A program made the position numbers and the translations under genes. This document shows, one piece after another, positions 16,783-28,200 of a DNA stretch of 59,186 nucleotides (the first letter of the stretch is position 1; each line of letters starts with the position of its first letter). The stretch spans positions 1 to 59,186 of the forward strand of contig CANMDH010000033.1 of assembly GCA_947496555.1 (NCBI GenBank). The letters run 5' to 3'. The notes under the pieces are model-generated. The model saw only the letters and a list, made by a program, of their open reading frames with translations. It was not told the origin of the DNA and did not search any database. The DNA comes from an uncultured Aquimarina sp. GTDB taxonomy: Bacteria; Bacteroidota; Bacteroidia; Flavobacteriales; Flavobacteriaceae.

Positions 16783-18843
16783 ATGAAAACCATCGTACAA
16801 AATAATACTATTGTCATATTACTAATCCTAATTGTGACGAATGCATTGCAAGCACAGCAAAGAGTAGAAATCCCATTAAATACAAATTGGGAGTTTATGT
16901 ACGGTTACGAAAAAAGAAAAGCAAATGCTAGACCGGTCACTATACCACACACATGGAATGCAGGAGATGCCGATAGTGGTAAGAAAGATTACTATAGAGG
17001 TGATGGGAGTTATGTAAAAAAACTTTTCGTAGCAAAAGAATATCAAAACAAACGCCTTTTTTTACAATTTGAGGGAGTGGCAACGACAGCCTGGGTTTTC
17101 ATTAACGGAAATTATGTAGGAGAACATGTTGGGGGGTATTCTAAATTCAATTTTGAGATTACCAATTTTGTTTCCTACGGTAAAGAAAATACGATTTTGG
17201 TGAAGGTGAGTAATGCATATAGAATTGATGCTTTGCCTTTGGGAGGAGATTTTATGAAATATGGCGGAATTTATCGACCGGTTTCTTTATTAGTAACTGA
17301 TAAAGTGTGCATAACTCCTTTAGATTATGCATCCCCAGGAGTTTATATCACACAAAAGAAAGTTTCGGCAAAGAAAGCAAACATTCATGTAGAAACTAAA
17401 ATTTCAAACAAACGAAAATCAAAAGCAAACTTAAAAATTCGGACTCAGATTATAGATTCCGAAGGAAAATCTTTAGTTAATAATGAAGTATCTAAAGGAA
17501 TCCCTTCCGCAGAGACTACTACTGTAATTCAGGAATTAGAAATTAAAAATCCGCGTTTATGGAACGGTAAAAAAGATCCGTATTTATACTCGGTAGAAGT
17601 CACATTAGAAGAAAATGGAAAACCAATTGATAAAATAATACAACCATTGGGGCTGCGGTTTTTTAATATTGATCCTGATCAGGGCTTTTTTTTAAATGGA
17701 GAATATTTAGACCTACGAGGTGTCAACAGGCATCAAGATAGAGCAGGTAAAGGTAGTGCCTTATCTCTTGAAGATCATATGCGGGACATGGATTTGATTA
17801 TGGAAATGGGGTCTAATATGTTAAGATTATCCCATTACCAACAAGCAGAACCCATTTTTGACTATGCGGATAAAAAAGGTTTGGTACTTTGGGCTGAAAT
17901 TCCATTAGTAGGATTGGGAGGATTTCTGAAGAAAGGATATTACAATAGCGAAGCGTTGCATGCAAATGGTCGTCAACAACTCAAAGAATTGATTAGGCAA
18001 AACTACAATCATCCTTCGGTTTTCTTTTGGGGATTATTTAATGAGTTAAAAGATGAAGATGCAAATCCATTACCTTATATAAAAGAGTTACAAGCTTTAG
18101 CAAAAAAAGAAGATCCTATACGTCTCACCGTTGCCGCTTCTAACATTGACATTAGCGAATTAAATACCGTTACCGATATAATTGCCTGGAACAAATATTA
18201 TGGATGGTATGGTAAAGAACCATCGCAAATGGGTGTTTGGGCAGATGAGATGCATCAAAAGTTTCCAAATCGTAGTTTGGGTATTAGTGAATATGGCGCT
18301 GGTGCAAGTATTTATCATCAACAGGAGCAATTGGAAGCACCAGAACCAGGAGGTAAATGGCATCCTGAACAGTGGCAAACTTATTTTCATGAAGAAAATT
18401 GGCGAGCTTTGAGTCAGCGACCCTTTATTTGGGGGAAAATGATCTGGAATATGTTTGATTTTGCTTCTTCAATGAGAAACGAAGGAGATCATCGCGGGAT
18501 GAATGACAAGGGATTGGTCACGTTTGATCGACAAACTAGCAAAGATGCTTTTTATTTCTACAAAGCCAATTGGAATCCTGAACCGATGTTGTATTTAGCA
18601 GAAAAACGATTTAAAGAACGCAAGGCATCTAAAATTCATATCAAGGCCTACACTAATTTAAATGCAGTAGAACTATTTGTAAATGATGTATCGATGGGTA
18701 TAAAAAAACCTGAAATGGGAATTTGTTTATGGAATGATATCGAGCTAAAAAAAGGAAATAATGATATTAAAGTTAGTAGCATCACAACAAAGAAGGTAGA
18801 AAAACTAACGGATCAAACGATTTTTACATATTTCACATTATAA
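16783..18843 (+). CDS. GH2 family glycoside hydrolase (short form)
   Basis: The 686-residue protein has a signal peptide ending LQAQQ. It has the GH2 sugar-binding domain (~30-190), Ig-like domain (~195-300) and TIM barrel (~305-590), plus a short C-terminal beta domain. E421 in FNELKD is the expected acid/base and E503 in ISEYGAGAS the expected nucleophile. The conserved LRGVNRHQD motif is present. It lacks the LacZ C-terminal half, so it is a different GH2 subgroup from the 9856-13023 gene and may have another linkage or sugar preference. It is the last gene of the operon, 20 bp after the sulfatase. Confidence 0.9.
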   Translation: MKTIVQNNTIVILLILIVTNALQAQQRVEIPLNTNWEFMYGYEKRKANARPVTIPHTWNAGDADSGKKDYYRGDGSYVKKLFVAKEYQNKRLFLQFEGVATTAWVFINGNYVGEHVGGYSKFNFEITNFVSYGKENTILVKVSNAYRIDALPLGGDFMKYGGIYRPVSLLVTDKVCITPLDYASPGVYITQKKVSAKKANIHVETKISNKRKSKANLKIRTQIIDSEGKSLVNNEVSKGIPSAETTTVIQELEIKNPRLWNGKKDPYLYSVEVTLEENGKPIDKIIQPLGLRFFNIDPDQGFFLNGEYLDLRGVNRHQDRAGKGSALSLEDHMRDMDLIMEMGSNMLRLSHYQQAEPIFDYADKKGLVLWAEIPLVGLGGFLKKGYYNSEALHANGRQQLKELIRQNYNHPSVFFWGLFNELKDEDANPLPYIKELQALAKKEDPIRLTVAASNIDISELNTVTDIIAWNKYYGWYGKEPSQMGVWADEMHQKFPNRSLGISEYGAGASIYHQQEQLEAPEPGGKWHPEQWQTYFHEENWRALSQRPFIWGKMIWNMFDFASSMRNEGDHRGMNDKGLVTFDRQTSKDAFYFYKANWNPEPMLYLAEKRFKERKASKIHIKAYTNLNAVELFVNDVSMGIKKPEMGICLWNDIELKKGNNDIKVSSITTKKVEKLTDQTIFTYFTL

Positions 18844-19061
18844 AAATGTATATTGAGATTATAGTTTAATACTAAATTTGAATTATATTTTCAATAAGTA
18901 AAATGAATTGTTGTCAAAAGTAAGAAAATGGGTTGTTGGCATTTAAGAGTACTCAAGGTCAAAGCGCTATATGTTTTAGTAAATGTACCCACCCTGAAAT
19001 CTTGCACTACCTGAATAACAAACTATATTTATTATTGTACGCAATAATGAAATAAGACAGA

Positions 19062-20534
19062 ATGATAAATATTAAGACTTTAATTATAATTTTTTTGTTT
19101 TTACCGGGCAGGGTACAAGCACAACATTTTGGTGAAAAAAACCACCCTATGAATAAAGCAACATCCAATATGGAATTATTATCCTTTTGGAATAATGTGG
19201 ACATAGAAGACACATTGCTTTATAACGTTATGCTAAAAGTATTCTCGGCTCATAAAGATGCTTCATATGCTCAATTACTTTCTAATAATGAATATATGCA
19301 GCTTATCGAAAAACAGAATAAAAAGATTCTCGGAGGTCCAATTTTAGGAAATATTTCAGATAAAGAAATTTCAATATGGGTTAGAACCGCAAAACCATCA
19401 AAAATACAAATTGAGTATACGAATAATAACAAATCTTTTCTTTCTGAACCACTTAACAGCTTACCTGAAACGGATTTGACCGCAGTATTTGAAATTTCAG
19501 GATTAATGCCATCTACCCGCTATAGTTATAAAATAATCATTAATGACTATTTAATAGTTTCAGATAGTAATTATTTTTTCGAAACCATTCCAGAAAAAGA
19601 ACTTCGAATTGCTTTTGGTTCATGCTCTCATAGGTGGGGATTAGGAAATGAGACTTTATTTAATACCATAAAAAGTAGAAAGCCTATTGCAATGCTTTTA
19701 CTTGGCGATATTGCCGTTCAAGATAGAAACAACCATATTGGAATGCATAGGGCTGATTATTTGTTGCGCGACTTTCAAACCGCATGGAGTAATTTTGCTT
19801 GTAACGTACCAATATATGCCAGCTGGGATGATCATGATTATTTTGGCAATGATAAAGCAGGTATTCCCGAAGGTTATACACATAAGGATAAAGAAAATGT
19901 TTGGAGAGTTTTTAAAAATTCATGGGTCAATCCTTCTTACGGTTTTGGTCAAAAAGATAAGGGAATCTTTTTTAAAACTAACATAGGATCATGTGATATA
20001 ATAATGACGGATAATCGCTATTTCCGAACCGGACAAAAGGGATCATTTCTCGGAAAAAAACAAATGACTTGGCTAAAAGAACAAATACAAAATTGTGAAG
20101 GATCATTTATAATTTTATCCTGCGGCTCTATGTGGAGTGATTTTGTTTCAAAAGGGAAAGATTCTTGGGGAGTTAATGACCCAGAAGGACGCGAAGAAAT
20201 ATTAAAGTTAATTGAAGAAAAAAATATTGCAGGTGTTTTATTAATATCTGGTGATAGACATGGTGCAAGAGGATTCACTATTCAAAGAGATTCTGGCTTT
20301 GAATTTTATGAATTTGAAGCCGCAAGTTTAGGAGCAAGAATTGGTCCTCCTAAAAGTAAACCCGAATGGAAAACCCAGCTATATGGAATTGATGACACCT
20401 TTGCTTTTGGTGAGTTCACATTTGATACAACAAAAGGCAAGGAAAAAGTTGTTTTTCGACTAATTCATGAAAATGGAGATGTAAAATATAGCAAAACACT
20501 TACATTAAGCGAATTGACACCTGATAATAATTAA
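19062..20534 (+). CDS. PhoD-like metallophosphatase, exported
   Basis: The 490-residue protein has a signal peptide ending RVQAQ. It has an Ig/fibronectin-like N-terminal domain (~105-180), then a metallophosphatase core: FGSCSHRWG, LLLGDIAV, WDDHDYFGND, MTDNRYF and SGDRHGARG line up with the PhoD phosphodiesterase/phosphatase family. A few marine loci carry such proteins near sulfatases. It is preceded by 218 bp without a gene, so it may have its own promoter. The exact phosphate ester is unknown. Confidence 0.88.
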   Translation: MINIKTLIIIFLFLPGRVQAQHFGEKNHPMNKATSNMELLSFWNNVDIEDTLLYNVMLKVFSAHKDASYAQLLSNNEYMQLIEKQNKKILGGPILGNISDKEISIWVRTAKPSKIQIEYTNNNKSFLSEPLNSLPETDLTAVFEISGLMPSTRYSYKIIINDYLIVSDSNYFFETIPEKELRIAFGSCSHRWGLGNETLFNTIKSRKPIAMLLLGDIAVQDRNNHIGMHRADYLLRDFQTAWSNFACNVPIYASWDDHDYFGNDKAGIPEGYTHKDKENVWRVFKNSWVNPSYGFGQKDKGIFFKTNIGSCDIIMTDNRYFRTGQKGSFLGKKQMTWLKEQIQNCEGSFIILSCGSMWSDFVSKGKDSWGVNDPEGREEILKLIEEKNIAGVLLISGDRHGARGFTIQRDSGFEFYEFEAASLGARIGPPKSKPEWKTQLYGIDDTFAFGEFTFDTTKGKEKVVFRLIHENGDVKYSKTLTLSELTPDNN

Positions 20535-20696
20535 CTGGCTAAGTTACTTTATACAAGATTTTGTCAGAAGTAAGGGCAAGGAAAATACTAAATATCAAGT
20601 TTTTTGACTCGCTCAAACTTCATCACGGCTTAAAAAGGAAGTACCACTCCAATCTTTAACTACTCATACAATTTACCGTTGTGTGGTAGTGCTATA

Positions 20697-22128
20697 CTAA
20701 TACATTTTAATTTTTAATGTATTCTTTAACTCCTCCGCTAATTCTGGGTGTTTATTTGCTATATTTTTGGTTTCATTTTCTGTAGTTGTATGATCATACA
20801 ATTCTATAAAACCATCCTTATGGACCGTCAATCGATGCGTTGCGGTTCTTATTGTAGCGGCGTCTGTTTTATAGGAGATAGCTGGGTGACCAGTCGCATT
20901 CTGATTTTCTAATATTTCTTTCAATGAAACACCTTGCGCAAATTCAGGAATCTTAACTCTGGCTAAATCACATAGTGTTGGAAAGATATCAAGTGTCTCA
21001 ACAATCGCATCAGTTTTGGAACCATTATAATTCATTTCAGGATAGTGAATGATCATAGGAGAACGTAAGGATTCCTCGAACAAGCTATGCTTCCCCCCAT
21101 ATAGCATGTTCGCCTAAATGAAAACCGTGGTCACCCCAAAGTACTACAATGGTATTTTTATCAGCTCCTGTACGTTTTAATTCTGCGAGTATTTTTCCCA
21201 CTTGCGCATCGGCATAGCTAACACAAGCTGCATAATGATGACGCACCTCCTCTGCAAAATCCGTGTCCTTGTTTGGATCCTTCCCCCAGCGATTATATTT
21301 CATAAACTCACGGGAATTGTGCCAGGTATTTTTTCCTTCAGGTTTTTGAGGATGTGCTATTGCAGGAAATTTAACCCCTTCATACATATCCAAATAACGT
21401 TTTCGAGCTCCAAATGGTAAGTGCGGTTTAATAATTCCAACAGCTAGAAAAAATGGATTTTTATCATTTTCAGAAAGAGCTCTTAATTGTCTCAATGCTT
21501 CATTCGTAATTGCTCCGTCTGGATATAGATTATCATCTCCCTCTACGGCTTGAAAAACGTCCATATCTTCGGCGTTTACGCGAATTTCTCCACGGGCTAA
21601 TCCGTGCATCACTCCGCGAGGATGCTCCCATTCCGCAACCGGTAATAGGTGTTTGTCCCACGCTTTTGGAATTTCAACAATAGTGCTATCATTCCAATCA
21701 TTACCTCCCCTTCCGCCTGGGTGATGAGATACTTTCCCAACAGAAACTGTTGTGTAACCGTGTGTTCTAAACCATTCCGGCATACTTGGTTCTATTGCTT
21801 CGTTACCTTGTTCAATTTTGCCTGAACGGATGAAAAGGGCATTGTTACTTGCTGGTCCGTATTGACCTGTTAATAGGCTGTAACGTGATGGACCACAACT
21901 TGGAGCATTTACAAAATGTTTCTGAAAAGAGATTCCTTTCTGAGCCAACTTGTCAATATTTGGTGAGATAACATGTTTTGCACCAAAGCTTTTCAATTCT
22001 GGACGAAGATCATCTATACATATAAGCAAAATGTTAGGTTTTTGAGGTGGTTGTGGTTTTTCACAACAGGTCATCATCATAACACATAAAATCATACAGC
22101 CAATTGGCTTTAATCTACTTGTTTTCAT
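20697..22128 (-). pseudogene. S1-family sulfatase (iduronate-2-sulfatase-like), frameshifted
   Basis: The N-terminal part (start ATG at 22128, lipobox MTCC) has [14 protein letters not shown], the formylglycine motif CGPSR and [15 protein letters not shown], then hits a stop two codons later. The C-terminal part resumes in the next frame as [13 protein letters not shown], ending at 20697. The break is a run of six C on the plus strand at 21093-21098; five would restore one continuous sulfatase of about 475 residues. An ATG at 22161 would add 11 residues but leaves the signal peptide internal. The gene points against the operon and converges with the PhoD-like gene. A sequencing error or a phase-variable tract would both explain the break. 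Confidence 0.88.
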
Positions 22129-22494
22129 TATTTTTATGCTATATGATATATGGAATTTCATTAATTTAATACAACGAGTTCTTTTATCGCTTGTTTCAAT
22201 TTTTAGCTAAGTGAATTACACGAAATTTATTTCAAGGTATGAGTTATAGTTATATATGGAATGTACTATAGCTAAAAAACATGAAATATCAGATTACCAC
22301 TCAACAAAGGCTATTCTTTGATATTGATATACACAAACAAAATAGATAATTTTTAAAAATAAGCGTAATATACTGCATAATAGATCTTAACAAGTAATTA
22401 GGTGCTTGTTTTTGTTTGAATTTTTAAGCACCGAATAAAGCACTTTTTATTTGATATTATATGATATCGTCTGATGTTAAATAAAATTAAAAAA
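22129..22494. other. AT-rich intergenic stretch
   Basis: There is no gene here. The right-hand part is very AT-rich. The segment next to 22128 must contain the promoter of the minus-strand sulfatase, but I see no clear consensus box. Confidence 0.5.
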
Positions 22495-22519
22495 GCCCGT
22501 AAATTAAATATTTACGGGC
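22495..22519 (-). terminator. Strong stem-loop terminator for minus-strand transcripts
   Basis: GCCCGTAAAT pairs with ATTTACGGGC around a short loop. The T-run lies on the minus-strand side (six A on the plus strand just left of it), so it stops leftward transcription. It lies about 28 bp beyond the tRNA/tmRNA-like fragment on the same strand. Confidence 0.7.
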
Positions 22520-22546
22520 AAATGATATCAATTGAAATCAAATTTC

Positions 22547-22564
22547 AGTGGAGTCGGAGGGTCT
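22547..22564 (-). other. Possible tRNA or tmRNA 3'-end remnant
   Basis: Read on the minus strand, this gives AGACCCTCCGACTCCACT, which resembles a T-stem 3' strand (CCCTC), an acceptor 3' strand (CGACTCC) and a discriminator A. It is followed by a terminator, as real tRNA genes are. No matching 5' half is present to its right. Such 3' ends are common attachment sites of integrated islands. The stretch is too short for certainty. Confidence 0.3.
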
Positions 22565-22713
22565 ATTCTGAATTATGTAAACTGCTGTAATTCAGTTTGT
22601 TAATTTTATATTTTTAAAATTACCCACCGATTAAGTGTTATATACTTTTTATCTTATTCAGATGATTCCTCAAGAATTGTTGGAGACTCTTTTATTTTAA
22701 GTGATAAACTTCT

Positions 22714-22890
22714 CTATATGGTGTCTCTGAAGAAACTCGGGTATACGACCCTGAAGATAAACAACGTGTGTTTCAATGGATGATTGAGAAATCATTTGAT
22801 GCTAAAGGCAACATCATTATTTATGAATATAAGAGAGAGAATAGTGATCAAGTCGATAGTATTAACTCTTTTGAAGGTACACATCTGTAA
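22714..22890 (+). pseudogene. Remnant of a Tc-toxin B / SpvB-like protein
   Basis: About 58 codons read LYGVSEETRVYDPEDKQ, then RVFQWMIEKSFDAKGN and IIIYEYKRENSD before a TAA. This matches the SpvB/TcB N-terminal region, which typically reads 'YG.....r..dP.d..rvf.W.le.tfD.kGN.i.Y.Yk.E'. In-frame stops lie upstream and the rest of the large gene is missing. The scrap ends at the border of the duplicated LytTR block. Confidence 0.65.
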
Positions 22891-24880
22891 GATATTAGCA
22901 ATACCTAGCAAAATTTGTATTATTTTCATGATCATTTTTGAAGGCTTTGTTATTGTTATATAGATTTTATTAACGAGGGTTATTCCATGAATAATGATAT
23001 TATAAACAGGACTGTACATATAAACAGTATGACTGCCAACGCACATAAAGCATATAATTTTTCTTCTAAATGTTTCATTTAAAGTTTTTCTATTAGATAG
23101 AATTCATCGTGACTTTTCTAATTCCCAAAAAAAATCAAGATCAGTCAGTTCTTATGGATAGTAAACATCTCTTTAGTGCTGTCATCGTGATTAAAATGGA
23201 TCATATCCTAAATAATAAGTATATACATATGCAGATATATAGAAAAGATATTAGTAGAGCTATGCACAATAATATTCTTGTTGTTTTCTTCATATTTTAT
23301 CTATTCGTTTTTTAGCCGAGATATTGCTTTTTGAATTGCACATTTTTTTTCTTTTTTCTCGTAATTCCAATAATTCACTGTATGTTTTTGACTAAATAAG
23401 GGTACTGCGTTAGAAATGTCTAATTTGTATTTGTTTGCTATTACCGGTCTAAAACTATTTAAACCATCAATGTGAATTCTATTACCTACTACCTTATAGA
23501 CTTTGTCTATATTGATAATTACAGACCTATTAATTCTTAAAAAATTCTTTGGTAAAATTTCTGATATGGATTGGAGCGTTTCTCTTATCAAGTGTTTTTC
23601 ATTGTTAGCGAGGTATATGGTGATGTAATTACGATCGCTCTCCAAGCATAAGACCTCTTTCAAATGAAATTTGATTAGAGAATATCCTTCCTTTAAGAAA
23701 AAAGTATCTTTTTGAGGCGATATTTTCTCTGCTTCTGATACGCTTTCTAGTGGATTCTCTTGTATGCATGCCAGCGCCTCATTATTTACAGTGTTTTTTA
23801 TTAGGGTATTAAAATCAACAAAAGGTTTAAAGAAAATTCTATACAAATCAATGGTTGCATTGCCTTCAGCAGTTTTTACCTTTTGTGTAATGTTACTATA
23901 AAAAGTTATTTTGTATTTATATTTATGAAATAAGAGGTATATCACAATATCATCTCTAAATATATCAAAGAAGTAATAGTCAATTAATATAAAATCGTAT
24001 TCGTTTTTCTGTTCTGATAACCATATATCTTTCCAAGAAAAAAAAACCGTACTTCTTCTTACCCCACTTAACTTTAAATCCTCTAACAAGGATGTGCATT
24101 GTGATTTTTCCCTCGCCAAAATTGCCACTTTATTCGTCATATAAATCTTAAATTTTCTTTTTTGTACTATAAGTTCAAAAACCTCGTTGCTACTTTTTTT
24201 AAAACCTTAGCATCTACATACTAAGGTGAAAAATAAGCGTGCCCTTACTTGATTTGGAAATTGAGGTCATTATGGGAGAATATTAAATTTGACCTATCCA
24301 ACTCAATGCCAAGATAACGACACGCATATCATTATTATTTATAGACAAAACTACCTTCATTTTTCATGCTAAAACATGGATAATTATCTATTAAGCATGG
24401 ATAATTTTATTTTACGTTTTGATAAGGGTTGTATTTGTCTATGTAATACTTTAAATTATAAATGATGAGATTAAAAAACTTCGGTTTCAGTTTCAGTTTT
24501 AATTTCTACGCTAATATTCATCCTAATTATCAATTCTTGTAAAAAAATGTGTTTAAGCGTGTTAAAATGGGGACTAAAAAACGGTTTTAAGGGACTTTGC
24601 AAAACAGTTTTCACAAGTGTTTATGTGTTAAATATTTATTGATATTCCTATTTGATAATATAGATTAAAGTCGTTTTGTTAGAGAGGGACTCCAGAATTA
24701 AGATGCGAAAAAAGTTGCTGACTCAGCAAAAAGACTATAAGTCTTAATCTAGAGTAGATGATCAAGTTAAACAAGGCTGAACTACAAATGGTAGACAAGC
24801 ATATTAAAACTATTGAGAATTTGATAAAACAACCTGTTAGAACGTTTTAAAGAAAAGAGAACTAGTAAAACCTTAGTATT
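22883..24880. repeat. Duplicated LytTR block, copy 1
   Basis: This stretch is nearly the same as 43,021-44,998, in the same orientation. It contains the LytTR gene (minus strand), ~400 bp downstream of it and ~740 bp upstream of it. Differences are scattered substitutions, small indels and a strongly diverged patch around 23,205-23,335 (the 3' end of the gene). Both copies end with a small ORF of 30 residues (here 24,758-24,850) of unknown meaning. Each copy is followed on its right by a promoter module. Confidence 0.9.
23301..24140 (-). CDS. LytTR-family DNA-binding regulator with a receiver-like N-terminal domain
   Basis: The 279-residue protein has an N-terminal alpha/beta region (~1-125) that resembles a response-regulator receiver: IDYYFFD has an aspartate at the expected place and FFKPF matches the conserved Lys-Pro. 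The usual acidic pair near the N-terminus is missing, so phosphorylation is doubtful. The C-terminal LytTR domain (~150-250) has CLESDRNYITIYL, LPKNFLRINRSVIINIDKV and KYKLDISNAVP. LytTR proteins bind paired direct repeats about 21-22 bp apart. No sensor kinase is adjacent. It is divergent from the BspA-like gene at 25,259. Its C-terminus differs from the paralogue at 43,476-44,282 (AIQKAISRLKNE here). Confidence 0.85.
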   Translation of the reverse strand: MTNKVAILAREKSQCTSLLEDLKLSGVRRSTVFFSWKDIWLSEQKNEYDFILIDYYFFDIFRDDIVIYLLFHKYKYKITFYSNITQKVKTAEGNATIDLYRIFFKPFVDFNTLIKNTVNNEALACIQENPLESVSEAEKISPQKDTFFLKEGYSLIKFHLKEVLCLESDRNYITIYLANNEKHLIRETLQSISEILPKNFLRINRSVIINIDKVYKVVGNRIHIDGLNSFRPVIANKYKLDISNAVPLFSQKHTVNYWNYEKKEKKCAIQKAISRLKNE

Positions 24881-24884
24881 GGCT

Positions 24885-25249
24885 TGTTCCAAAAAAACGA
24901 CAGGGGCCGTTGTTTCCAATCCCCGTTGCTGGTATTAAATATTCAAAAGCCAAAGAACATTTTACCCTTATAAGACCAATGGATGATCCGGCTCTCCACC
25001 ATCACTCCATTGCGCATGTTTTCTGTTGGATAACCCTTTGTTAGAAACAAAGGTGAAGTTTTAGTACAAGACCAACGATAAAAAGTGTCTATAGCGGCTA
25101 AAATCGGGACGAACAGGTGATCAAAAGGGGATTACTGGCTTTTTTTTATCCCTAAAACATTATATAACATCCCATTTTTAATGGAGTTCAGCACTAATTA
25201 TTGGATATTTCCCTTGCATGTTCCTTCTTGTAATTTATAATATTCAAAA
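24885..25249 (+). promoter_or_regulatory. Conserved upstream module M1 (ATCCC pair) of the BspA-like gene
   Basis: This is one of the repeated promoter modules. It has ATCCC at 25148 and 25169 (21 bp apart) and CACTAATTATTGGAT at 25192, 23 bp after the second ATCCC. Its left part has a stem-loop (CGACAGGGG against CCCCGTTG) flanked by A7, which is a terminator when read on the minus strand. It lies 67 bp before the likely start codon at 25,259. Confidence 0.7.
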
Positions 25250-25258
25250 GTGATAAAA

Positions 25259-28200
25259 ATGAACTCACAAATAAAAAAACAATTACAATTAATAGTGTAC
25301 ATCGTCTTTACGTTGCTAGTGGGCCTTACTGGCTATGGACAGCAACCGCAAATAGATGACTATTTTTATACAGACAACGGTATCGGATATGCAATAACTA
25401 GCACTAGCCCTAAGGAGGTAAAGGTTTTTGGGCATCCTAAAGGTTTCCCAGCAGGTTCTTTTGTTAGAAAACTAGACATACCTCCAACCGTAACCTGCCC
25501 CAATAAGGCCTTTAGGCCAACAAACAACGGAACGATAACGATTGATTGTCCTCAGGGAGAATATAAAGTTACCGGTATTAATAGTGAAGCTTTTGGTTAT
25601 GAGTATTGGTTGAGTGAGGTCACCATACCGAACACTGTAAGAATTATTGAGCAGCAAGCTTTTGCAGGAAACGAACATGACCCTGACCTCCACGACAAAT
25701 TGAGAATTGCGTTGGTCATTCCCAATAGTGTGGAAAGGATTGACATAAGGGCTTTTGGATATAGCGGCTTGACTGGCGTGACCATTAGTCAAAGCATTAC
25801 CAGTATTGAGCCTTCGGTTTTCCAGGGCAATAACTTGGAGAGCGTGGTTATTCCCGATAGAGTGACCACAATTGGTCTTTGGGCCTTTGCACTTAACGAA
25901 TTGACCAGTGTGACCATTGGTCAAGGCGTTACCCATATTAGGGCTTCTGCTTTTGGCTTTAACAAGTTGACCCATGTAACCATTCCCGATAATGTGACCA
26001 CTATTGAGGCTGGAGCTTTTAGGAATAACCCAATTGCCACAGTGGTATCAGAGCGCACAGATCCCCCATCAATCCAGGCAAACACCTTTACAAATCGTAA
26101 CCAAATAGATGTTATTGTCCCCAAGGGCGCATATGATAATTATGTACCAGCTTGGGACCACTTTGGTTTTAAGTCCATCAGAGAAAAAGTAGACATTGGA
26201 GACACCTTTATAGAAGATGATATCGAATATGAAGTAACGGCGCTCGGTATCCCCAACGAGGTAAAGATTACGGATTACTCGTCTGCAATTATCACAGTAG
26301 AGATCCCCGAAACTGTAAGCAATGGGGGGAATGACTTTACAGTGACCAGTATTGGAGAAAATGCTTTTCAATCCAAAAACTTGTTCAGTGTGAACCTACC
26401 CGTCAGTGTGACCCGTATTGAGCGAGGTGCTTTTGCTGGCAACGCCTTGGAGAGTGTGGACATACCTGGCAGTGTGACTAATATTGAGTTTGGTGCTTTT
26501 AATAACAATAAATTGGAGCGTGTGAACATACAGGATGGGGATGGTATGAGAAGTATCGGGGGTAATGCTTTTTCCGTAAACCCACTTGACATAGTGGTGT
26601 CAAAGGACACAGATCCCCCATCAATTGAAGCAAGCACCTTTATAAACCGTAGCCAAATAGACTTGATAGTACCTGTAGGCAGGATAGATGCTTATGAAAA
26701 TGCAGGGTGGACGGGCTTTAGATCCATCTCAGATGGAATTGGGGTTTCAATAGAAGCGCCGGCAGAAATAGCTGATGTATCACCCTTTACGATCACCTTT
26801 CGGTTTGATCTGGATGTGACAGATTTTACGATAGATGACATTAATTTGGACAATGCTACCGCAAACAATTTTACAGGTAGCGGTACTGAATATACTGTAG
26901 AGATCACACCTACACTTTGCAATGGTATCATTACCATTGATGTCCCTGGAAATGCGGCTGTAGCTGGACATCTAAGCAATGTCACCAATTTGCCAGCAAG
27001 CGCAGAGGTAAAGGTTAATGCCGTATTCGAACCCGAGGTAAGTAGTTCAGTGGTCGAATATTGTGAAGGTGATAACGCCGTTGCATTGATGGCAACCGGA
27101 ACAAATCTATTATGGTATACTGAGCCAACGGGAGGTACGGGAAGTGCAACCGCACCGGTACCAAATACGGGAAATGTTGGGGACACATCCTATTATGTAA
27201 GTCAAACAAACAACGACAACAATTGCGAGAGCGAACGCGTAGAGATAGTAGTTCGTGTCAAACCCCAGCTAGTAGCTCCAATAATAAGTTCAAATACCCC
27301 GATATGTTCTCGTGAAAATGCCATATTTACCATTACAGGAACCCCCGGTGATATGGTAACCTATAGCGGGGCCCTAAGTGGAATGGTAATTATAGAAGCT
27401 GGTGGAACGGTAAACGTAACAGTAAACGGGGCAGACTCGGACACGACCCTGGAACTAACAGAAGTAACCAATGGGGGCTGTAGTATGCCGTTATCGGGAA
27501 CAACTACGGTAATCGTTCAGGGTGATCGATTAGTAACTATTGCCCAGGATATTACCGTACAGTTGGATACCAGTGAACAGGCGTCCATTACCCCAGCGCA
27601 AGTAAACAATGGTTCAAGGGGCGGTTGTAACAACTCCGATTCTATCTTCTTAAGTCTGGACAAGACTACTTTTACCTGTGACGATGTGGGGACTCCAGTG
27701 ATGGTGACCCTTACCGCAGTACAAGGAAGGCAAACGGCCGTGGCAACGGCTTTGATAACAGTAGAAGCGCATGTAAATAACCTTGTGGCAATGGCCCGGG
27801 ACATGACCGTACAGTTAGATACCAATGGAGAGGCGACCATCTTGCCAGAGGATATAGACAATGGCTCTACTTATGGCTGCGGCAACATTCCCGAACTGAG
27901 TTTGGATAGGGATACCTTTACCTGTGAGGATGTGGGAGTCCCGGTAACGGTGACCCTTATCGCTAAACAAGGCACCAATACAGCCGCGGCTACCGCTGTG
28001 GTGACCGTTGAAGAGCGTTTGGATAACTTGGAGGCCATTGCAAAAGATATCACCGTGCAGTTGGATGCCAGCGGGCAGGTGACCATCTTGCCAGAGGATA
28101 TAGACAATGGCTCTACTTATGGTTGCAGCACCACCCCAGAATTGAGCCTGGATATAGATAGTTTTGATTGTGATGATGTCGGCACCCGGGTAACGGTGAC

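Noticed and set aside
22792-23046. 84-codon minus-strand gene overlapping the toxin scrap
   Set aside because: The right part is not open in the second block copy and the left part is antisense to the SpvB-like fragment.
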